Positions 1-5,001 are shown, numbered from the stretch's first letter. The stretch: DNA of 5,711 nt from Candidatus Latescibacteria bacterium 4484_7 (GCA_002085285.1 NATK01000111.1:1-5711); one strand, 5' to 3'. Notes: a model not told the origin generated them from the letters alone. Numbers and translations are program-made.

Positions 1-86
1 CCTTTCTGAGCCCTGTTCCACGATGCACAACCGACGACTGAAACGAGGAACGCAACTATGAGAAACGAAGAAATGACAGCTTTCAT
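1..86 (-). CDS. Lipoprotein, N-terminal fragment (runs off left edge)
   Basis: This is the first 28 codons of a minus-strand gene whose rest lies beyond the window. An ATG at 86-84 is preceded by a clear ribosome binding site (AAGGGGG, about 5 nt before the ATG). The peptide begins MKAV, continues with a hydrophobic stretch of about 15 residues and reaches a lipobox VVGC with the lipidation cysteine at residue 20. The mature end begins CASWNRAQK. The N-region, hydrophobic core and lipobox are those of a type II (LspA-processed) signal peptide. Alanine after the cysteine, rather than aspartate, is the usual outer-membrane sorting state in enterics. The start lies 35 bp behind the PEBP-family stop codon on the same strand, so co-transcription is likely. 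The protein family cannot be told from the fragment; small OmpA or glycine-zipper lipoproteins often begin in a similar way, but that is only a guess. Confidence 0.75.
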   Translation of the reverse strand, partial: MKAVISSFLIVAFLVSVVGCASWNRAQK

Positions 87-121
87 TTTTCCCCCTTGAT
101 AAAATTCCATCCAATCTCTTT

Positions 122-703
122 CTATTGTCGTTTTTTATAAAGTCCCATAAGCGAACCTTCGGCGAGTACATGTCCTTTCATTGCCTTCCTGACATCCCTG
201 TCGGTTACCCTGGAGCTGAGTGGAAGCATTGTATCGAGGGCATACATCTTGAAGTAGTATCTGTGTGTGCTGGTTCCCGGAGGACAGGGGCCGAAATACC
301 CTGTTTTGTTGTTGCTGTTTATCCCCTGGACGGCGCCGCTGTTCAACGTGTCGGCCTGAACTATGGCTTCCTTTAGCTTCCTCGAATCTGCGGGGATGTT
401 AAAGATAACCCAGTGAATAAAGGTACCCCAGGGGGCATCTGGGTCCTCGCAGATAAGAGCAAAGCTCTTTGTGCCTTTCGGAGCTCCTTTCCATTCTATC
501 GGAGGGGACACCCCTAACCCGGCGCACGTGAACTTGCCCGGGATGAAGTCGTTGTTCTTGAATGCAGGGCTTGTCACAATGAGCTTCCCCTTGACCTTAG
601 TCTTCTTCGGCTTTTTGTCCTTGGCCTGTACGGAGAAGGCTAAAAGCATAGCGAGAGCCAGGAAGAGACCGAGATAGAAGATCTTTTTTCTCGTATATTC
701 CAT
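122..703 (-). CDS. Secreted PEBP (YbhB/YbcL, Raf kinase inhibitor-like) protein
   Basis: A 193-residue protein of the phosphatidylethanolamine-binding protein family, bacterial YbhB/YbcL branch. Residues 1-27 form a Sec signal peptide: basic MEYTRKK, a hydrophobic core at about 8-24, and a likely cleavage after VQA at 27. A lysine-rich linker (28-40) follows, so the mature protein is probably periplasmic. The family ligand-pocket motifs are present in order: DPDAP at 87-91, IHW at 96-98, GYFGPCPP at 135-142 and HRYYF at 147-151. The C-terminal GHVLAEGSLMGLY segment is also typical. The core from about 41 to 193 matches the usual length of roughly 150-160 residues. The physiological role of bacterial members is poorly defined; anion or phospholipid-headgroup binding is inferred from fold. 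The ATG is supported by an AAGGAG site 8 nt upstream. A lipoprotein gene follows on the same strand. Confidence 0.93.
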   Translation of the reverse strand: MEYTRKKIFYLGLFLALAMLLAFSVQAKDKKPKKTKVKGKLIVTSPAFKNNDFIPGKFTCAGLGVSPPIEWKGAPKGTKSFALICEDPDAPWGTFIHWVIFNIPADSRKLKEAIVQADTLNSGAVQGINSNNKTGYFGPCPPGTSTHRYYFKMYALDTMLPLSSRVTDRDVRKAMKGHVLAEGSLMGLYKKRQ

Positions 704-759
704 CGACGTCGCTCCTTTCTCCTCTGTAGAATTACGAAAGTTCGATGATGCTTTATAGG

Positions 760-765
760 ATTATA
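760..765 (-). promoter_or_regulatory. Probable -10 box for the PEBP-lipoprotein genes
   Basis: Read on the minus strand this is a perfect TATAAT, placing transcription start about 50 nt before the PEBP start codon. The matching -35 region (about 783-789) is a poor match to TTGACA, so the promoter is either weak, activator-dependent or wrongly placed. An ATAAAAAAG stretch lies just upstream. Confidence 0.4.
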
Positions 766-828
766 ATCTTTTTTATCCGAGAATTCACAGGTTTTTATCA
801 ACGATAATTGCCCTTGCTCACCCTTTTA

Positions 829-857
829 TTGACTAAGGTGCCCCTAATCATTATTAT
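829..857 (+). promoter_or_regulatory. Sigma70-type promoter for tRNA-Arg
   Basis: TTGACT at 829-834 and TATTAT at 852-857 are each one base off consensus and sit exactly 17 bp apart. Predicted initiation near 864 gives a 5' leader of about 60 nt that RNase P would remove. This fits the high output expected of a tRNA gene. Confidence 0.65.
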
Positions 858-926
858 AGGATGTCTGAGCATGCCTCTTTTGTCATCGGGACGAGGGAAT
901 GCAAGGATTTTATTCGCAACACACGG

Positions 927-1000
<74 letters not shown>

Positions 1001-1048
1001 CTTTTTGAAAATAGACCGGAGATGCTTCGCACAGCAGGTGATATTTGC

Positions 1049-1077
1049 TTGCGGAACCGGTTTGTTGTCGGTAAAAT
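1049..1077 (+). promoter_or_regulatory. Possible promoter for tRNA-His
   Basis: TTGCGG at 1049-1054 is a weak -35 box and TAAAAT at 1072-1077 is a good -10 box, spaced by 17 bp. If used, the pre-tRNA-His would carry a leader of about 125 nt that includes the palindrome at 1109-1125. Read-through from the tRNA-Arg promoter is the alternative. Confidence 0.3.
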
Positions 1078-1108
1078 TGAGCGTGAAGAACGGGTGTGGT
1101 AGTGATGG

Positions 1109-1125
1109 GCCGATGAGTCATCGGC
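1109..1125 (+). repeat. 17-bp palindrome between the tRNA-Arg and tRNA-His genes
   Basis: Eight bases (GCCGATGA) are mirrored exactly as TCATCGGC around one central base. It lies in the 210-bp gap between two tRNA genes that otherwise shows no coding sequence. It could be a repressor site or form a short hairpin in the tRNA-His leader. No T-tract follows, so it is not an intrinsic terminator. Confidence 0.6.
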
Positions 1126-1210
1126 AGCCGCATAGGCAGCCGGCGGGGATTTTGGCCGGAAGAAGATTTTCTGCCGCAGCTAATCGCTTCGGCTGACAGA
1201 CAGGCATGGT

Positions 1211-1287
1211 GGTGGGCGTAGCTCAGTTGGTAGAGCCCTGGATTGTGGTTCCAGTTGTCACGGGTTCGAATCCCGTCGTCCACCCCA
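1211..1287 (+). tRNA. tRNA-His, anticodon GTG
   Basis: The acceptor stem GTGGGCG (1212-1218) pairs with CGTCCAC (1277-1283), with one G-U pair. The histidine-specific extra G at position -1 (G1211) faces C1284, the hallmark identity element for histidyl-tRNA synthetase. The anticodon stem CTGGA/TCCAG (1238-1242/1250-1254) carries loop TTGTGGT with GTG at 1245-1247. The T arm is ACGGG-TTCGAAT-CCCGT (1260-1276). Unlike the tRNA-Arg and tRNA-Lys genes in this window, CCA is encoded (1285-1287). The gene faces the peroxiredoxin gene convergently, 93 bp from its stop codon, and no convincing terminator hairpin lies between them. Confidence 0.97.
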
Positions 1288-1380
1288 CCCTTCTTTGCGT
1301 GAAAATGGTACTGTACCTATGTGGGGCTGTTGGTGATCCAGCTCAGAAAACTTTATTTCAACATAAACGACGAGATCGAT

Positions 1381-1854
1381 CTATCCGAGCTTGTTTAGCA
1401 CCTCTTTGATTGCGGCTACATCGGGAAGCTTGCCCGGGTCTTCCGAGACCCACGCGTACTGTACCGTGCCCGATTTGTCGATCACGAAAGCCGAGCGCTT
1501 GGCCACGCCTTTGAGCGGTCCCAGTGTGTCATAGCAAACACCGTATGATTGGCAGACCCCTTTGTTGAAATCGCTGAGGAGCGGGAAGGGAAGCTCCAGC
1601 TCTTTGCGCCACTGGTTGAGAACGAACGGGCTGTCGACGCTTACTGCGACGATTTCAGCATCGAGGTTCTGGAATTCATGAAAGCCGTCGCGCATAGAAC
1701 ACATCTCGTCGTGACATGTCGGGCTGTAGGCGAGAGGGAAGAAGAGAAGCAGTATGTTCCGATGGCCCACATGGTCGGCCAGCTTCCAGTTTTGTTCCAT
1801 ATTTTCGGGTATTTCGAATGCGGGGGCCTTGTCTCCTTTGTTGAGTGTAGTCAT
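1381..1854 (-). CDS. Thiol peroxiredoxin (AhpC/TSA family, Bcp/AhpE-like)
   Basis: A 157-residue cytosolic peroxiredoxin that would reduce hydrogen peroxide or organic peroxides with thiol reductants. The thioredoxin fold begins with KGDKAPAF, and the catalytic motif PLAYSPTC (40-47) fits PxxxS/TxxC with peroxidatic Cys47. Cys52, five residues on, has the spacing of the resolving cysteine of Bcp-type enzymes. Cys101 and Cys107 are further candidates. The conserved active-site arginine is probably Arg120 in the segment KRSAFVID. Length is normal for Bcp/AhpE enzymes (about 150-160). The ATG at 1854 is chosen because AGGAGG lies 10 nt before it. A longer in-frame GTG start at 1875 would put that ribosome binding site inside the gene. 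It is monocistronic here, with a strong promoter and a Fur/PerR-like palindrome upstream. Confidence 0.93.
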   Translation of the reverse strand: MTTLNKGDKAPAFEIPENMEQNWKLADHVGHRNILLLFFPLAYSPTCHDEMCSMRDGFHEFQNLDAEIVAVSVDSPFVLNQWRKELELPFPLLSDFNKGVCQSYGVCYDTLGPLKGVAKRSAFVIDKSGTVQYAWVSEDPGKLPDVAAIKEVLNKLG

Positions 1855-2020
1855 TTGAATTGTTCCTCCTTTCACTCATATCGAGCAAGTGGTTGAATGG
1901 TGAGCGTCGAAATCACGGAGCGTCTCATTTTGCAATGCGAAATACGCCAAGCCGTTCGATGCCTCGCGTGCCGACTGAAAAGGCATCTCCTCGTCGAAGT
2001 ATCATGCCGAGCGCTGGTAA

Positions 2021-2049
2021 ATAATATACGATTGTAAAATGTGTGTCAA
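2021..2049 (-). promoter_or_regulatory. Strong sigma70 promoter for the peroxiredoxin gene
   Basis: On the minus strand TTGACA (2049-2044, perfect consensus) and TATTAT (2026-2021, one mismatch) are separated by exactly 17 bp. Predicted initiation near 2014 leaves a leader of about 160 nt before the peroxiredoxin ATG. The palindrome at 2050-2066 abuts the -35 box, so a bound repressor would be expected to block polymerase. Confidence 0.75.
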
Positions 2050-2066
2050 TTAATAATAATTATTAA
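2050..2066. promoter_or_regulatory. Fur/PerR-like operator palindrome
   Basis: TTAATAATAATTATTAA is an 8-1-8 perfect inverted repeat. Its central 7-1-7 (2051-2065, TAATAAT-A-ATTATTA) differs from the PerR box TTATAATNATTATAA and from the Fur box TGATAATNATTATCA only at one symmetric pair. It directly adjoins the -35 box of a peroxiredoxin gene, a classic PerR target. An AT-rich UP element for the RNA polymerase alpha subunit is the main alternative reading; chance AT-rich symmetry is possible but less likely given the position. Confidence 0.55.
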
Positions 2067-2194
2067 TAAAATTGCGAGCTCTGTGCTAAGCGGTTAAATG
2101 AGGCGTGGATGAAGATTGACACATTGTCTGCCGGGTCAATGGCAAGGGCTTTTTGATGGAGGGAGTGACACGGGCGGATTTACGGGAAACGAAA

Positions 2195-2209
2195 GAGTCG
2201 TCACGACTC
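2195..2209. repeat. 15-bp palindrome upstream of the ssb promoter
   Basis: GAGTCGTCACGACTC is a 7-1-7 perfect inverted repeat, about 60 bp before the ssb -35 box. CGGGA (2183-2187) and TCCCG (2208-2212) offer a competing pairing. It could be an operator; no T-tract follows, so it is not a terminator. It does not resemble a LexA site that I recognise. Confidence 0.5.
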
Positions 2210-2269
2210 CCGATAAAACAGGATGGAGCCTTAGCCGTTATTGTTCATGAAAGTTCGGATTTTATTTTC

Positions 2270-2297
2270 TTGACTATGAGGCTTATTTTGATAAAAT
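2270..2297 (+). promoter_or_regulatory. Sigma70-type promoter for ssb
   Basis: TTGACT (2270-2275) and TAAAAT (2292-2297) each miss consensus by one base and are 16 bp apart. Initiation near 2304 gives a leader of about 60 nt that is rich in G runs (2311-2339), followed by a T run and the AGGAGG ribosome binding site at 2352-2357. Confidence 0.6.
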
Positions 2298-2364
2298 GCC
2301 CATTGAACCTGTGGGGTGGTTGTGATGTGAGGGGATAGGTTTTTTTATAATAGGAGGTGTGGTG

Positions 2365-2793
2365 ATGAGTGGTGTCAACAAGGTCATACTCATCGGAAAT
2401 CTTGGAGCGGACCCCGAGGTCAGACACACGACGAGCGGAACGCCGGTTGCGAATTTCAGGATAGCCACGACGGAGAGCTATACAGATCGGAACGGCGAGA
2501 AGGTGCAGAGAACCGAATGGCACAGGATCGTGGCTTTCGGAAAGCTCGCGGAGATCGTCGGCCAGTATCTCAAGAAGGGCAAGCAGGTCTATGTGGAGGG
2601 AAGGCTGCAGACCCGTGACTGGGAGGGGCAGGACGGGCAGAAGCGTTACACCACCGAGATCATCTGCAACCAGATGGTGATGCTCGGCAGGGCCGGCGAT
2701 ACCGAATATACGACCACCGAGGAGGCTCAACCAGAGCCGCCCGACGATGTCGGAGCTGCAGTGACTGAAGAAGACGACGATCTGCCGTTCTGA
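2365..2793 (+). CDS. ssb: Single-stranded DNA-binding protein SSB
   Basis: A 142-residue SSB that coats single-stranded DNA in replication, recombination and repair and recruits partner proteins. The OB-fold core covers about residues 4-108 and begins with the diagnostic VNKVILIGNLGADPEVR. It contains TEWHRIVAFGKLAEI (Trp52 stacks on DNA in the family) and RYTTEIICNQMVMLG. A short acidic, proline-containing linker (about 112-134) leads to the C-terminal tip EEDDDLPF, the hook bound by SSB-interacting proteins. The linker is short, making the protein smaller than the 178-residue E. coli form. Of two GTG codons and one ATG in frame, the ATG at 2365 is chosen because AGGAGG ends 7 nt before it. 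It is transcribed from its own promoter. tRNA-Lys follows about 195 bp downstream with no clear terminator in between. Confidence 0.98.
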   Translation: MSGVNKVILIGNLGADPEVRHTTSGTPVANFRIATTESYTDRNGEKVQRTEWHRIVAFGKLAEIVGQYLKKGKQVYVEGRLQTRDWEGQDGQKRYTTEIICNQMVMLGRAGDTEYTTTEEAQPEPPDDVGAAVTEEDDDLPF

Positions 2794-2913
2794 TCGCTTA
2801 GTAGCTTTCGGTTTATAGCGTGGGGCTTTCATTCTTCAACGCACTGTCGTTTGTTGCGCCGTTGACGCGGTGTAATAGAATGGTTCGTGATCGATTGTCC
2901 CTGCAGGTTACGG

Positions 2914-2948
2914 GGGTGCCGGCTGATTTTTTCTTGCAATCGGCACCC
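2914..2948 (+). repeat. Hairpin between ssb and tRNA-Lys
   Basis: GGGTGCCG (2914-2921) is the exact complement of CGGCACCC (2941-2948), giving an 8-bp GC-rich stem with a 19-nt loop that itself contains a run of six T. No T-tract follows the stem, so it is not a standard intrinsic terminator. It may shield the 3' end of the ssb mRNA or be part of the tRNA-Lys upstream region. Confidence 0.5.
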
Positions 2949-2987
2949 TCTGGCTATAGATTTAGAAGCCGAAAAGATGATCAAGGT

Positions 2988-3060
2988 GCACCGCTAGCTC
3001 AACTGGTAGAGCAACTGACTCTTAATCAGTAGGTTCGGGGTTCGATTCCCCGGCGGTGTA
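2988..3060 (+). tRNA. tRNA-Lys, anticodon CTT
   Basis: The acceptor stem GCACCGC (2988-2994) pairs with GCGGTGT (3053-3059); the terminal pair is G-U rather than G-C. A3060 is the discriminator. The anticodon stem ACTGA/TCAGT (3014-3018/3026-3030) carries loop CTCTTAA with CTT at 3021-3023, reading AAG. The T arm is CGGGG-TTCGATT-CCCCG (3036-3052). CCA is not encoded. A T-rich tract (3062-3074) follows at once and may end the transcript. No clear promoter is visible upstream; weak boxes exist at 2934-2939 and 2955-2960, and read-through from ssb is possible. Confidence 0.97.
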
Positions 3061-3141
3061 CTTTTTCTTTTTTTACGCCGACAGCCTGGCGCCGCCGGTG
3101 CCTTGATCGGGGAGAGCCGGGATTCTGCTCTCATTCGTCTA

Positions 3142-4170
3142 ATGCAAAAACCACTCGTAGTGATAAGCCGATGCATAAACCTCGATGCTGTGAGGTTCGA
3201 CGGCGGGATCGTCGATGATCGCTTTGCAGAGCTCCTCGGACGCTATGTAAGGTATCTCCCCGTCTGTCCCGAGATGGAGATGGGGCTCGGCGTGCCGAGG
3301 GACCCGATAAAACTTGTTCGAGTGGATGGTGATCGCCGTGGACATTTTGCACCAAAGGGTTCCGGCAAGCGAGCCGGGGAAGATTCTTCGAGGGATGTCC
3401 AGGGCTACACGCTCGTTCAGCCGGGCACCGGACGGGATCTGACGTCGGCTGCCCATGAGTTTATTGAGAGGTTCTTTGCCTCGCTCGGCAAGGTAGACGG
3501 CTTTTTGCTAAAGGCGAGATCTCCGAGCTGCGGATATTCGGGCACAAAGATTTACTCCCACCCGGACGGCACAGGTTTCATTGCGCGCAGAAGGGGGATC
3601 TTCGCTCTGGCAGTGGTCCGCAGGTTTCCCCTGCTTCCAGTGGAGGATGAGGAACGCTTGCGCAACGGAGACATCAGGCATCACTTCCTCGTGCGCCTTT
3701 TCAGCCTGCACGAATTGAGAGTGCTCGAACGGAGCGCGAGCGCGAAAGGTGTTCTGAGAAAACTGTCGGATTTTCATGCGGGCCACAGGTCCCTCGTCAT
3801 GGCTTACAGCAGGCGGAAGTTGAAGGAGCTGGACATGCTCGTCGAAGGCGCTGAAGCTCGAAAGCCTCGCGATGTTATCTCTCGATACGCAGAGTTGTTC
3901 AGGCGTGCCTTCCGCAGGAGGGCGCCTCGTAGTTCGCATGCGGCCGTTATGACGGAGATCTTCGAATGGATTGAGCGGGCCGGAATGGGATTGGGAAGAA
4001 ATGAGAGAAGACGCTTCGAGAATGTGCTAAACGATTATACGAATGAAAAAGTGGATATAGACGCTCCGCTCAAGTTGCTCAGAAGCTATTCCGATGTAAT
4101 AAAGAGCAATGATATGGTATCAAATAGGTATATAAATCCGTATCCTGATCGTTTGCTCCGGTTTGAATGA
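3142..4170 (+). CDS. DUF523 (TudS-type desulfurase)-DUF1722 (YbgA-like) fusion protein
   Basis: A 342-residue two-domain cytosolic protein. Residues 1 to about 165 are a DUF523 domain, the family of the thiouracil desulfurase TudS, which uses a [4Fe-4S] cluster held by three cysteines. All three candidates are here: Cys11 in SRCINLDAVRFDGG, Cys42 in CPEMEMGLGVPRDPIKL, and Cys130 in KARSPSCG. Residues from about 185 to the end are DUF1722 (YbgA-like), with FHAGHRSLVMAYS and the typical C-terminal YINPYPDRLL. The fusion is a known arrangement of usual length. The region at about 62-95 looks longer than the family loop before TGRDLT. The ATG at 3142 fits the family start, although no good ribosome binding site precedes it; a TTG at 3103 would add 13 residues and is no better. 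The natural substrate is unknown; sulfur removal from a thiolated base is inference. Confidence 0.9.
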   Translation: MQKPLVVISRCINLDAVRFDGGIVDDRFAELLGRYVRYLPVCPEMEMGLGVPRDPIKLVRVDGDRRGHFAPKGSGKRAGEDSSRDVQGYTLVQPGTGRDLTSAAHEFIERFFASLGKVDGFLLKARSPSCGYSGTKIYSHPDGTGFIARRRGIFALAVVRRFPLLPVEDEERLRNGDIRHHFLVRLFSLHELRVLERSASAKGVLRKLSDFHAGHRSLVMAYSRRKLKELDMLVEGAEARKPRDVISRYAELFRRAFRRRAPRSSHAAVMTEIFEWIERAGMGLGRNERRRFENVLNDYTNEKVDIDAPLKLLRSYSDVIKSNDMVSNRYINPYPDRLLRFE

Positions 4171-4318
4171 AAGGAGCCGGGTGCAGACGAGCCGGCGGAG
4201 CGGGTTGATCGCCGTCGAAGCTTATGGTGAGCTCGTTTAGACAGAGCTCTTAGATGCAGTCGTTGGGATTGAGAGGTTTTCATAGGCCCGAAAGACAGGA
4301 TTTCGAAGAGAGGGAAGA

Positions 4319-4900
4319 GTGAGAAATACATCATTCCTAGAATGTTTCACGATAGACTACGGTCGCCGTTTCCCCGGTATGACTTTCAAGGATTACCTCT
4401 GGCACTTCCTTTTTGATGCCGGTTACAAGGCGGTGGTCCTTTACAGGCTCTCGAGGTACTTTTCATCGAAGAAGTTTCCTCCTTTCAACAAGGGGGTTCC
4501 ATTCCTGCACAGGGCGATTTTCATGTGGAGCATCAAGTCGACCGCCTGCGAGATTTCTTACAATGCGGAGATAGAAGAGGGTTTCTGGATACCTCACAGC
4601 ACCGGGATAGTCGTGGGGGCGGGGGTCAAGATCGGCAGGGATGTTACGATGTACAGCAATGTCACTCTCGGCGCCAGGGAAAGGCGGGCGGACGCGGAGC
4701 CTGTTTCGCAGGGCGCATCCGCCGGGACGCGCTATCCCGTAATAGGGGATAACGTGATCATTTATACGGGAGTTAGAATTCTCGGCCCAGTGACCATAGG
4801 AGAAGGCTCGGTTGTAGGGGCGAATGCAGTTGTGCTGAGCTCTTTTCCGGCTGATTCGGTGATAGTCGGTGTGCCGGCGAGGGATGTGTCTGGTCGCTGA
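4319..4900 (+). CDS. CysE-like hexapeptide O-acetyltransferase, substrate uncertain
   Basis: A 193-residue acyltransferase of the serine acetyltransferase-like left-handed beta-helix family, expected to transfer acetyl from acetyl-CoA. Helical residues 1 to about 75 include GYKAVVLYRLSRYF, like the end of the CysE helical region. Hexapeptide repeats span about 80-175 (VVGAGVKIGRDVTMYSNVTLG, then IGDNVIIYTGVRILGPVTIGEGSVVGANAVV), ending with the family GVPAR at 184-188. His93 in PHSTGIVVG matches the catalytic histidine of CysE. However, the preceding Asp is Pro92, and the DRHP histidine is replaced by Tyr139 in TRYP. The loop at 119-138 is also long. Serine may therefore not be the acceptor; sugar or polysaccharide acetylation, as for WcaB-like relatives, is a fair alternative. 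The GTG start has a GAGGG site only 4 nt away; the next ATG (4379) would cut into the conserved helix. Confidence 0.85.
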   Translation: MRNTSFLECFTIDYGRRFPGMTFKDYLWHFLFDAGYKAVVLYRLSRYFSSKKFPPFNKGVPFLHRAIFMWSIKSTACEISYNAEIEEGFWIPHSTGIVVGAGVKIGRDVTMYSNVTLGARERRADAEPVSQGASAGTRYPVIGDNVIIYTGVRILGPVTIGEGSVVGANAVVLSSFPADSVIVGVPARDVSGR

Positions 4901-5001
4901 AAGGCGAATGCGCCTGGGATCAGACGGACCGGAAGCCCCACGAGTCAATAGAAATATGGTGAGTCCCGGGTTGAATTCGAAAGAATCTTGCTCGAAGTGG
5001 C

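Larger units (their letters stand above)
1855..2364. other. Divergent control region between peroxiredoxin and ssb
   Basis: About 510 bp without a convincing protein gene. On the minus strand it holds the peroxiredoxin promoter (2021-2049) and a leader of about 160 nt containing a 26-codon ORF without a ribosome binding site (2005-1925) and a 5-bp hairpin (1982-2008) followed by TTTT. The AT-rich centre is a palindrome at 2050-2066. On the plus strand it holds a second palindrome (2195-2209), the ssb promoter (2270-2297) and a G-rich ssb leader. A 60-codon plus-strand ORF from 2156 has a weak ribosome binding site and contains the ssb promoter, so I do not call it a gene. Confidence 0.7.

Noticed and set aside
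1307..1317. Short palindrome GGTACTGTACC between tRNA-His and the peroxiredoxin gene, considered as a shared terminator
   Set aside because: A 5-bp stem with a one-base centre cannot form a useful hairpin, and there is no T-tract on either strand.
1549..1896. A 115-codon plus-strand ORF opposite the peroxiredoxin gene
   Set aside because: The minus-strand frame carries the full peroxiredoxin motif set with a ribosome binding site; the plus-strand reading is its shadow.
2153..2338. A 60-61 codon plus-strand ORF upstream of ssb (start TTG 2153 or ATG 2156)
   Set aside because: It has only a weak ribosome binding site, no recognisable protein pattern, and it contains the well-formed ssb promoter and a palindrome.
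2994..3176. A 60-codon minus-strand ORF containing PPGNRTPNLLIKSQLLYQLS
   Set aside because: It is the complement of tRNA-Lys, another familiar false protein.
3139..3456. Minus-strand ORFs opposite the DUF523 domain
   Set aside because: They are shadows of a clearly recognisable plus-strand gene, and no ribosome binding site was seen for them.
4902..4915. Small hairpin AGGCG-AATG-CGCCT just after the acyltransferase stop codon
   Set aside because: Only 5 bp of stem and no T-tract follow, so it cannot be supported as an intrinsic terminator.
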